64,000 nucleotides of DNA, from the NCBI RefSeq assembly GCF_000427465.1, contig NZ_ATYB01000014.1, positions 372,001 to 436,000 on the forward strand. The letters run 5' to 3'. The translations under genes were made by a program, and so were the position numbers. Below the pieces are notes generated by a model, which saw nothing but the letters and a program-made list of their open reading frames with translations, was not told the origin of the DNA and searched no databases. Of the stretch, positions 56,199 through 64,000 are shown in pieces (position 1 is the stretch's first letter; every line of letters begins with the position of its first letter). This DNA is from Sinorhizobium arboris LMG 14919 (GTDB lineage: Bacteria; Pseudomonadota; Alphaproteobacteria; Rhizobiales; Rhizobiaceae).

Positions 56199-58489
56199 CT
56201 GGCCGTGACGGCCGGCTCCGGCGGTCTGGTGAACCGTGGCGAATTCAGCGGCGAATCGGTGGCTGTTGCCAGCACCGGCAATGCAAGCAATTCCGGCGCG
56301 ATTCGATCGACAATAGCGGTTCGCTCGCGGGGGCCTCGGCGACGTTCGTTGCCACGCGCGAGGCGGCCAACAGCGGCACCATCGCGGCCGAGGGTGCCCT
56401 CGATATATCCGCTGGACTCAGGTTTTCGGCCACGGCCGGCTCGAAGATATCAGGCGGAACCGTCGCACTCAGCGGCGGATCGGTCGAGACGTCAGGAACG
56501 ATCGTCGCCAGTGCTGCACTGACGATCGAAGCGGCGGCGGGAGGTCTGTCCAACAGGGGAACGGTCCAGGCAGCGACGACCGGCATCCGCTCGGCGGCCG
56601 CCCTCCTCAATGAGGGGCAGATCGGCGGCAAGGACGAGGTGGCAATCGCCGCCGCCACCGATCTCGCCAACGAAGGCGTGATTTCGAGCCTCGGGACAAT
56701 GCGGCTGCAGTCGGGCGCGACAATGGTGCTCGGCAGGGACTCCGAGACAGCCGGCGGGAATGTCGCCCTCTCGGCGGCAGCGCTTCGTTCCGCCGGCACG
56801 GTGATCGCAGACGCCGCCCTGACCATCGCGGCCGGAGAAGGCGGCATCGGCAACAGCGGGGTCTTGGCCGGAGAGACCGTTACGGCAACGGCAAAGGGTC
56901 AGCTCGCAAATAGCGGCGCGATCAGCGGAGGCAGCGCCGTCTCCCTCGACGCCGCCTCCAGTCTTCTGGTGAGCGGTTCGATCACCAGCGAAGGCACGAT
57001 CGGCCTCTCGGCGGAGCAGACGCTGTCAACGATGGCCGCCGCCAAAATTGGCGGAGATTCGGTCACGCTCACGGGTGCTTCGGTCCGTTCGGCCGGCACG
57101 GTGGTCGCCGACGCCGCGCTCGAAATCGCCTCGGCAAGCGGCGGTATCGTCAACAGCGGCACTCTCGTCGGCGCCCGGGCGGTCGCCGGGACGACAGGCT
57201 TTTTCCGCAACGAGGGCGCGGTCGCGGGCGGTAGCCAGCTGCTCATCGCGGCGACCGATATCCGCAACAGCGACGTGCTTTCCAGCAATGGCCTCGTTCT
57301 GCTGAAGGCCACACGTTCGGTCGTCACCGATGACGGCTCCAGGGTCGCCGGCGGTGCCGTGGATGTCTCCGGGGAGAGCCTTGCAACCGGCGGCGTCATC
57401 CTTGCGGGCAAGACGCTTCGGCTCGCTTCGGGCAGAGGCGGAACCGCCAGTTCGGCAACGATCCGAGCCGCGACTGCCGAGCTCGTATCAATGGGCGAGG
57501 TCGGCAATGCCGGCGTCGTCGAGGGGACCGATACGATCGCCATCGACGCCGCGGCGGTCACCAACGACGGCACGCTGCTCAGCCGCGGTCGCGTTGCGAT
57601 CGACGCCGATCGAACCGTCGCTACGGGCCGTGGCTCCGGCATCCAGGCCGGCGCGGTCGCGATCGACGCCGAAGGCGTCGCAACCGCCGGCACGATCATG
57701 GCCGACCGGACGCTGGAGATCGTCGCGGGCATCGGCGGCATCGGCAACAGCGGCACGCTGATCGGCGATACAGCATCGTTCGAAACCACGGCGGCCTTCC
57801 GCAACGACGGCCGCATCGTCGGCAACCGGCACCTGTTCGCCATCGCCGAGACCATCACCAACGATGGCGTTCTTGCGGGCGACGGGCTGATCCGGCTCGG
57901 CGCCGGCAAAAGGCTGATCACCACGGCGGGTTCCCGCATCGATGGCGGCACGGTAGAGCTCGCCGCCGCGGCGATTTCCTTGGCCGGCGCGGCCCGCGCC
58001 GCCGGCGGGCTGAACGTTTCGGCGGGCGCCGGCGGCCTGCTCAATAGCGGCAGCCTCCTCGGCGACAGCACGAGACTCGCTTCCGGGGCGGCGATCGACA
58101 ATTTCGGCGCCATCGAGGGCGCGACGGCGCTGACGGTCGCCGCCGCCACGGCTTTCTCGACCTCGGCCGATTCGGCCATCCGCGCCGGCAAAGCGGCGAT
58201 TTCGGCCGAGGCCTTCGACAACACCGGGACGCTTGCCGCCACCGGCCTGCTCGCCGTGGATGCCGGCTCCGGCGGTCTGAAGAACGGCGGCACGCTCAGC
58301 GGCGGCGCGATCGACTTCGTCTCCGCCGGCACCTTCGCCAATACCGGTCTCGTCACGGGCGGAGATACCCTGACGATTGCGACCGACGCCCCATTCGTCA
58401 ACACGGCGGCGCTTTTCTCCGGCCGCGATCTCGCGATCTACAACGACCGGATCCTGAACAATGGCGGCGTCATCTGGGCAAACGGCTCG
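56199..58489 (+). repeat. Eight adhesin repeats of about 100 residues
   Basis: Units begin at 56199, 56519, 56819, 57119, 57416, 57713, 58010 and 58250 with a pattern of L-x-I/V-x-A-G-x-G-G-L/I-x-N-S-G. Spacing is close to 300 bases (the last-but-one is 240). They form the beta-helical stalk of the exoprotein. The same units crossing the second frameshift show that the displaced frame really belongs to the gene. Confidence 0.8.
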
Positions 58490-61400
58490 ATCACGCTCGC
58501 CGCAAATGCCGGTCTCGATCCGGCCGAGATCGTCCAGAACACCGATGGCCGCATCGAGGCCCTCCAGGGCGATCTGACGATCCGCGCGAAGGAGGTCTTC
58601 AACGTCGGCACCGCGCCGACCATCGCCTCGAGCCAGATCATCAAGTGGCTGGAAAAAGGCAAGGCCGGCTCGGTCAGGCCGGCCGAAGAGATCCTCAAGC
58701 TGATCGATCCCGCCTATCTCGATGCCGACGGCAACATCAAGCCGGCAAATGCCGATGCCTATGCCGCGCTCTGGGCCGACCTGGTGCGGGGCGGCTCGCT
58801 GCTCTCGGCCAAAAGCCGCTCGATCGTCAAGTCAAGCCTGAAGACGCCAAGCGGCACGGCGCTCGCCGCCCCCTTTGCCGGCGTCTGGTCGGACATGCTC
58901 GCCAAGGCGAACGCCGCCGGCACCCCCGATCCGGCGGCCGCGATGAGGGAACTTGTCGACGAGGCCGCCTTCGCCCCCAACGGCGAGATCCTGCCGCAAT
59001 ATGCCGCGGCTTATGCGGCGCTCTGGGACACGCTCGCCTCCGGCGGCACCACCGTCGCCGAGGATGTCAAGGCAATTCTCAAGCCGGCCTCGCTCGAGGT
59101 CGAAAGCACCGGCACCGATCCCGCGACGGGGGAGACCGTAACCATCTACTCGAACCGGCTCGTGGCCGCTGCAACCGCGCCCTGGAGTGCGATGACCGCC
59201 GGCTCCGGTGCGCCTTACGACATCGTCAAGATCCTCTATCAGGACCGCTTCAACGACGACGGCGTGCTTGCGGAGCTGGTCGCCGGCGGCAGCATCGACA
59301 TCAAAGCCGGCAAGGTCGAGAACATCTACGGCAATATCTCGGCTGCCGACGACGTCGTGATCACCGCCGACGACGTGAAGAACCAGGCGCTCGGCGCCAG
59401 CCAGTTCCTCGTCGAGGTGCACAAGCGCCCGGATTGCTTCACCTGCCACGAAGGCAAGGTCGAGTTCTACGACACTTTCGGCGGCCGAATCGAGGCGAAC
59501 GGCACGGTTGCGATCTCCGGCAATCTCGAAAACGTCACGCTGCCCTCCTCCGAGCTCTCCACGAAGGACGTGCTCGACAAGCTCAACGCCTATATCGCCG
59601 AGCGGCAGGCCGCAGGCGATCCGGACATGGCCGGCGTCCCGCCCGCCAGCGACAAGAACTTCGAGCTTACGGAAACCCGGGCAGACGACTATACGGCGCC
59701 CGTGGCCGGCAACGGTGACGACATCCGCAAAGTCGAAGCCGCCGATCTGGGTTCCGAGACGAAGGTCGATACCGGCGCGCCTGCAGCGCTCGATCCGCTG
59801 TCCCCCATATCCGTCAGCCGGATCGGGGAGGTCCTCATCGAGGCCCTGGCGCCCGTCGCGGTGGACAAGCCCGCGCCGGCCTCCGTCGAGCTTCCCGGCA
59901 CGCCTGTGGTCATTCCCGTCGATACGGCGGTGCTCTCCGAAAAGTTGCAGCCGGTCGTCCCGCTTCGGCCTTCGCTTTCACCCACCGCTTCCGTCGATGC
60001 GCTGCTCGTCGCCGGCCTCACCACGCTTGCGGAAACTGATCCGGAGTTCACGCAATACGCGAACTTCGTCACCTCGGATTACCTGATGTCCGAGGGGCGG
60101 CTCGCCTATCGCGACGACCTGGTCAACAACGGCCGCGAGACGATCCTCGCCAAGCTGAAGCGCGCAAGTGAGCGCGTGTCCGTCCCGGCTTTCGATTATC
60201 TCGACACGCCGGTCCAGGTGCCGGCGCCCGACGGGTCGGGCTTGCGCACCGTCTATCCGAAGGCCGTTCCGCTGTCGCTCAATACGGCCGGCGCCCTGAT
60301 CCAGGGCAGGGACGTGGCGATCGCCTCCCGCGCGCTTGCCAGCAACGGCGCGATCAGCGCAAGCCGCAGCCTGACGGTCAGCGCCGGCACGGTTTCGATC
60401 GTTGACGGCAGCCTCACCGCCGGAAGCGGCGCACTGACCCTCTCCGCCCTCGATGCGGCCTCCTTCGAGAACGCGACGATCAGCGGCGGCAGCGTAGCGC
60501 TTGCGGCCGGCGGCGAACTGCTCGCGGCCGGCACCTCGATCGCTTCCGCGAGCGATCTTTCGATCTACGGAGCCGGCGTGACCCTGACCGGGCTCGAGCG
60601 GCGCTTCGCCGGCAGTTGGGCCGGCGGCACCTTCGAGACCGTCGATCAGCAGCTCTCGAGTATCGAAGCCGGCGGCGATCTTGCGATCGTCAGCGGCGGC
60701 GCGCTCACGCTCGCCGGCGTCACCGGCAACGCGGGAGGCAATCTCAGCCTGGCGGCGGCCGGCGACCTGGTGCTGTCGGCGGCCGAGTCCACCACCGAGT
60801 TTCAAAGGAGCCGCCGCAGATCCAGCCTCGACATCTCCACCGTCACCAGCTCGGCGACGAAGCTTTCCGCCGGCGGCGACCTGACGGCGCTTGCCGGCGG
60901 CAGTGCGGTGCTCGTCGGCACGGCGCTCGACAGCGGCGGCTCCGTCCGGCTCGCGGCGAAGGACGAGGTCGTGCTCGCCGCGGCGCAGGATATCTATTCC
61001 TACGAGGCGAAGACCGAGAAGAAGAGCCTCTTCAAGAAGAAGTCGACCTCCGTCTCCAGGGCCCGCGTCACAAACGAGGGCGTCTCGATCGCAGCGGCCG
61101 GAGACGTCGACGTCGTCGCCGGGACCGGCGATCTCGTCACCGCCGGCTCCCGCTTCGTCTCGGCCGGCGGCGACATCGCGCTTTCGGCGACGGAGGGCGA
61201 CATCTATGCCGGCGCCTATACCGACATCTTCCAGGAAAGCCGCACGACGAAGAAGAGCTATTTCTTCGGCCTCTTCGGCTCGACCAGGAGTTCCAGCACC
61301 GAGAGCCGCTTCAGCACCGGCACCGATGCGCTCGCCGCGCTGGATCTGACGCTCGTCTCCGGCGCCGACACCACGCTGGTCGGGGCGCATCTTGCCGCCG

Positions 61401-63415
61401 GCGGCAATCTTTCGATCGACACCGGCGGCGACTTCTCGGTCGAGGCCGCGATCGACAGCGAGCGCAAGGCCTTCTTCTCCAGCAATCTCGGCCTCGTCAC
61501 CATGACGACGATCACCGAGAGAAGTTTTCGCGAGACGGCCAGGCTCTCCTCCTTAGAGGCAGGCGGCGCGACCGACTTCTCGGTCGGCGGCCAGGCGAGC
61601 CTCAGCCTCTATAATCAGGCCGGCGTCGATCCCGCCAATCCGGACGACCTCTATCCGGAGGAGCTGCTTGCCATCGCCGGCCTCGCCTTTATCGAGGCCG
61701 GCCTTGCCAACGAATATTTCTACGACAAGCAGGTCGCCCTCTCGCCCGCCTTCAAGGCGCTCGTCGCCGTCGTGGTCGCCAACTTCGCTGCGCCGGCCAT
61801 CGTCGGAGCGGTCCTGCCGGGTGTCAGCGGCTGGGTCGCGGCCGCAGCCGAAGCCTTCACTACCTCCTTCATCGTCGAGAGCCTCGACGGCATCGTCTCG
61901 GGCAATTACGACATCGGCGAGATCCTCAAGGGCGCCGCCTTCTCCGGTGCCACCGCGGGATTGAAGGGGGCCGTCAATCTTTCGACCCTCGGCATCGACA
62001 CGGCGGGCCTCCTCGACCAAAGCCTGCTCGGCGGCTTCGGCAACGGGCAGCTGACGCTCGGCGGCATTCTCGACGGAGCGCTTGACGGCGCCATCGGTTC
62101 CGGCCTGTCGTCGCTCGTCTACGGCACCGATTTCGGGTCCGGCTTCTCGCAGGCGCTGCTCAACACCGTGGTCAATCTGACGCTCGCCGATGTCCAGGGC
62201 GGCATCGGCGATCTCGGGCTCGGCGAAGGCACCCTGTCGAGCGCGCTGCTGCACGGGGTCGCCGGCTGCGCCGCCGCCGAGGCTCAGGGCGGCAATTGCG
62301 CCGCGGGTGCTGCGGGAGCCGTCGCGCAGAGCCTTTTCGCCGGCGGTCTCTCCGCCAGCGAGCCGCAGCCCGGGGATTATCCCACCGCCGACGCTTACGC
62401 CGCTGCCCTGATTTCCTGGCGCGATGGCAGCCTTAAGGCGGTGCAACTCATCGGCGCGCTCGCAGGTTATGCTTTCTCGGGGGGCGAGGCGGACAACGTC
62501 TTTGCGGCCGGAAACATCGCCCTTTCAGGGCTCGAGAACAATTACCTCACCCACCAGGAACTGCGTGAATACGAACAAAAGCTCGCCCAATGCGGCAACG
62601 ATGAGGAGTGCCAGAGCCGCGTCGAAGCCGAGCGTATCGCCACCTGGTCGGCACGGCAGGACGAGTTCACGGACACCTGCCTGAGCGACACCGGCGCGTG
62701 CCGGGCACTCATCGATCAAATGCGCGGCGACCTTGTTCTCCTCGTTTCGAACGCGGATTCCTACGGTGTCGGCGCCACCTACATCAATGCCGATATTCGC
62801 GGACTCCTCTCGCTCGAATGGACCATGCTCGAGATCATGGTCGAGCGGGGACCGCTCGCACCGTCCGAACAGGCCCGCCTCGACGAGTTCAGGCTGACGC
62901 CCTGGTCGAAGCTCATCGAGGCTGCATCGATCGGTCTCGGCGCGATCAGAGTCTGGAAGCTGCCGACCGGGAAAGACAAACCCGATCCGCCGATACAATC
63001 GGCGAAGGGTGATTTTTACGGCAACGGCTACCGCACGGAGTTCTATGACGACGCCGGAAATCCGATCAAATGGCGCAACCCGTTGACGAACGAGGTCGAG
63101 GACATCCCTACCGGAATGAACCTGCACAGGGATCACATCCTGCCGAAGGATGCGGTTCAAAAGTTGCCAGGGTTCGACCAATTGACGCCGGCGGAGCAGA
63201 AACTCGTCTTGAACGAACCGCGCAATATCCAGCCGCTGGATGCTTCCATGAACTGCTCGAAAGGATGTACTGTCGAAGGCACGGACAGGCCTTGGCCAAC
63301 CTACAAAGGACAGCCCGTAAGCACCGAATACAGGCAGTGGCTGTTCGAAGAACAGCAAAAGATGCGAACGTCTCTACAAGATAAGGTCGACTATTTCAAC
63401 GCTCAAAGGAGGTGA
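56639..63415 (+). CDS. TpsA main fragment: adhesin, pretoxin and HNH-like nuclease tip
   Basis: This 2258-codon open frame carries most of the exoprotein. Domains: adhesin repeats to about residue 620; an inserted helical module duplicated at about 680 and 760; a CFTCH motif near 933; filamentous haemagglutinin-type repeats around 1200-1650; a Gly/Ala-rich pretoxin part with VENN-like LENNYL (62531-62548); and a C-terminal tip with H2163-x-D2165-H2166, N2196 and N2205, the arrangement of an HNH/His-Me finger nuclease. Read alone it lacks a signal peptide, so export needs the upstream fragment in frame. Confidence 0.7.
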   Translation: MAIAAATDLANEGVISSLGTMRLQSGATMVLGRDSETAGGNVALSAAALRSAGTVIADAALTIAAGEGGIGNSGVLAGETVTATAKGQLANSGAISGGSAVSLDAASSLLVSGSITSEGTIGLSAEQTLSTMAAAKIGGDSVTLTGASVRSAGTVVADAALEIASASGGIVNSGTLVGARAVAGTTGFFRNEGAVAGGSQLLIAATDIRNSDVLSSNGLVLLKATRSVVTDDGSRVAGGAVDVSGESLATGGVILAGKTLRLASGRGGTASSATIRAATAELVSMGEVGNAGVVEGTDTIAIDAAAVTNDGTLLSRGRVAIDADRTVATGRGSGIQAGAVAIDAEGVATAGTIMADRTLEIVAGIGGIGNSGTLIGDTASFETTAAFRNDGRIVGNRHLFAIAETITNDGVLAGDGLIRLGAGKRLITTAGSRIDGGTVELAAAAISLAGAARAAGGLNVSAGAGGLLNSGSLLGDSTRLASGAAIDNFGAIEGATALTVAAATAFSTSADSAIRAGKAAISAEAFDNTGTLAATGLLAVDAGSGGLKNGGTLSGGAIDFVSAGTFANTGLVTGGDTLTIATDAPFVNTAALFSGRDLAIYNDRILNNGGVIWANGSITLAANAGLDPAEIVQNTDGRIEALQGDLTIRAKEVFNVGTAPTIASSQIIKWLEKGKAGSVRPAEEILKLIDPAYLDADGNIKPANADAYAALWADLVRGGSLLSAKSRSIVKSSLKTPSGTALAAPFAGVWSDMLAKANAAGTPDPAAAMRELVDEAAFAPNGEILPQYAAAYAALWDTLASGGTTVAEDVKAILKPASLEVESTGTDPATGETVTIYSNRLVAAATAPWSAMTAGSGAPYDIVKILYQDRFNDDGVLAELVAGGSIDIKAGKVENIYGNISAADDVVITADDVKNQALGASQFLVEVHKRPDCFTCHEGKVEFYDTFGGRIEANGTVAISGNLENVTLPSSELSTKDVLDKLNAYIAERQAAGDPDMAGVPPASDKNFELTETRADDYTAPVAGNGDDIRKVEAADLGSETKVDTGAPAALDPLSPISVSRIGEVLIEALAPVAVDKPAPASVELPGTPVVIPVDTAVLSEKLQPVVPLRPSLSPTASVDALLVAGLTTLAETDPEFTQYANFVTSDYLMSEGRLAYRDDLVNNGRETILAKLKRASERVSVPAFDYLDTPVQVPAPDGSGLRTVYPKAVPLSLNTAGALIQGRDVAIASRALASNGAISASRSLTVSAGTVSIVDGSLTAGSGALTLSALDAASFENATISGGSVALAAGGELLAAGTSIASASDLSIYGAGVTLTGLERRFAGSWAGGTFETVDQQLSSIEAGGDLAIVSGGALTLAGVTGNAGGNLSLAAAGDLVLSAAESTTEFQRSRRRSSLDISTVTSSATKLSAGGDLTALAGGSAVLVGTALDSGGSVRLAAKDEVVLAAAQDIYSYEAKTEKKSLFKKKSTSVSRARVTNEGVSIAAAGDVDVVAGTGDLVTAGSRFVSAGGDIALSATEGDIYAGAYTDIFQESRTTKKSYFFGLFGSTRSSSTESRFSTGTDALAALDLTLVSGADTTLVGAHLAAGGNLSIDTGGDFSVEAAIDSERKAFFSSNLGLVTMTTITERSFRETARLSSLEAGGATDFSVGGQASLSLYNQAGVDPANPDDLYPEELLAIAGLAFIEAGLANEYFYDKQVALSPAFKALVAVVVANFAAPAIVGAVLPGVSGWVAAAAEAFTTSFIVESLDGIVSGNYDIGEILKGAAFSGATAGLKGAVNLSTLGIDTAGLLDQSLLGGFGNGQLTLGGILDGALDGAIGSGLSSLVYGTDFGSGFSQALLNTVVNLTLADVQGGIGDLGLGEGTLSSALLHGVAGCAAAEAQGGNCAAGAAGAVAQSLFAGGLSASEPQPGDYPTADAYAAALISWRDGSLKAVQLIGALAGYAFSGGEADNVFAAGNIALSGLENNYLTHQELREYEQKLAQCGNDEECQSRVEAERIATWSARQDEFTDTCLSDTGACRALIDQMRGDLVLLVSNADSYGVGATYINADIRGLLSLEWTMLEIMVERGPLAPSEQARLDEFRLTPWSKLIEAASIGLGAIRVWKLPTGKDKPDPPIQSAKGDFYGNGYRTEFYDDAGNPIKWRNPLTNEVEDIPTGMNLHRDHILPKDAVQKLPGFDQLTPAEQKLVLNEPRNIQPLDASMNCSKGCTVEGTDRPWPTYKGQPVSTEYRQWLFEEQQKMRTSLQDKVDYFNAQRR

Positions 63416-63416
63416 C

Positions 63417-64000
63417 ATGGCAATCCCATGCTTGACGATGGCGGAATTCTTCGAAATTGGAGAATACAATAGGGTCTTGGCATGCTGGAACAGCAGCCTG
63501 CAAGCGACGCCAGAAGTCAAGCATGCCGTGTACGACGCAAAGCCGGGTGAGGGGAGGCTATTTGACGTTTTGACCCCGCTCCAAAAGGGCAAGGAATGGC
63601 TCTTTGAATTGACGGCGCGTCATCAGCCACGCACTGGCGAACTTCTCTTGGGCGGTGGTGAGCTATTGGTGAAGGTCGTTGAGACATCTCCAAGTTCGCT
63701 CGGACAGAATTTACGCGTAAATCTCGTTCTTGAGGTTCAAAACAAGGCCGTTGTTGTCGAACGCGACTTTTGGAACAAGAATTTATCAGATCCAGGATAT
63801 GACTCGTGGATCGCCGCCATCGAGACCAACCTGAGCCGGCGCGATGGACGACCCCGAAAGTTGAACCAGCGTCAGTTGAGCCTGCCGCTGCCGCTGCGCG
63901 AAGCCTATTACACCCGCTTCGACGGCCTGAACCTGCCCGAAAACGTCATTGCATATCCGCAACGCATATTGCCTTGGGGGGTCACTCGGCCTTGGGAGAG
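63417..64000 (+). CDS. Candidate immunity protein for the TpsA tip (partial, runs off the window)
   Basis: The frame from ATG 63417 stays open for 194 codons to the window end with no stop. The start is one base after the toxin stop. AAAGGAGGTGA, a perfect match to the anti-Shine-Dalgarno complement, lies inside the last toxin codons and stop. The product begins MAIPCLTMAEFFEIGEYNRV and has no recognised family; base use is less GC-rich than its neighbours. Position directly behind a contact-toxin tip is the usual site of an immunity gene. Confidence 0.65.
   Translation, partial: MAIPCLTMAEFFEIGEYNRVLACWNSSLQATPEVKHAVYDAKPGEGRLFDVLTPLQKGKEWLFELTARHQPRTGELLLGGGELLVKVVETSPSSLGQNLRVNLVLEVQNKAVVVERDFWNKNLSDPGYDSWIAAIETNLSRRDGRPRKLNQRQLSLPLPLREAYYTRFDGLNLPENVIAYPQRILPWGVTRPWE

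Larger units (their letters stand above)
54827..63415 (+). pseudogene. TpsA/CdiA-like exoprotein gene with two compensating frameshifts
   Basis: If repaired, the gene would encode 2862 residues: signal peptide, TPS secretion domain (NEYGITCNGCGFINTGRATL), adhesin repeats, a repeat/pretoxin part and a nuclease tip. An extra C in the CCCC at 55863-55866 moves reading to another frame; a missing base near 56301-56305 brings it back. Between them the original frame stops at 56017 (TAG). The displaced frame continues repeat-type sequence (LTGQVSGGDILLESAG; IDNSGSLAGAS), so the shifts are recent or are sequencing errors. Treat as disrupted until checked. Confidence 0.75.

Noticed and set aside
56199..58489. 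CRISPR array or non-coding satellite
   Set aside because: The 300-bp repeats are protein-coding adhesin units with no short identical repeats or spacers.

Overview
The window is about 64 kb of GC-rich alphaproteobacterial chromosome. It most resembles the flagellar/agl/zwf region of Sinorhizobium (Ensifer). The genus-level call rests on four flagellin genes in the order flaA-flaB-flaD-flaC, on the Sinorhizobium-type motE, motC, motD and rem genes, on the aglREFGAK alpha-glucoside operon and on the zwf-pgl-edd operon. The species is not decided. Most flagellar assignments come from gene order plus recognisable protein motifs.

Positions 1-27573 are a nearly unbroken flagellar block on the + strand. 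It holds the end of fliE, then flgG-flgA-flgI-motE-flgH-fliL-fliP with several ATGA stop/start overlaps. Four monocistronic flagellin genes follow, each with its own leader and 3' hairpin. Next come an unnamed FliH-like gene, motB-motC-motD(fliK), a secreted lytic transglycosylase and the regulator rem. The block closes with flgE-flgK-flgL-flaF-flbT-flgD-fliQ-flhA-fliR and four small unnamed genes whose features fit FliJ, the FlgJ rod-binding domain, FlgN and a second FliL. CtrA-type boxes (TTAA-N7-TTAA) lie upstream of rem and flaC. Three flagellin leaders can fold so that the ribosome-binding site is paired.

Positions 27574-46945 are metabolic. They hold a family-2 glycosyltransferase (-), folD (+), aglR (-) divergent from aglEFGAK (+) with two identical 12-bp LacI-type operators, a small PilZ-like gene (+), and the Entner-Doudoroff operon zwf-pgl-edd (-). 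A glutamine-synthetase-like plus FAD oxidoreductase pair (-), resembling PuuA/PuuB, and a flavoprotein (+) complete this part. Intergenic palindromic repeats of rhizobial type lie after the flagellar block and after aglK.

Positions 46946-51432 hold two overlapping candidate small ORFs, a chemoreceptor with an unusually long helical periplasmic domain (probably McpZ), a small arginine-rich ORF and a divergent LysR regulator.

Positions 51712-64000 look like an accessory two-partner secretion locus with contact-toxin features. A Sel1-repeat protein, an IalB-family protein and a TpsB/FhaC-type transporter are tightly packed. They precede a giant TpsA exoprotein gene (2862 codons if two compensating frameshifts are corrected). 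That protein carries about 100-residue adhesin repeats, a VENN-like pretoxin motif and an HNH-like nuclease tip. The last toxin codons contain a perfect Shine-Dalgarno sequence for the next gene, a candidate immunity gene that runs off the window.
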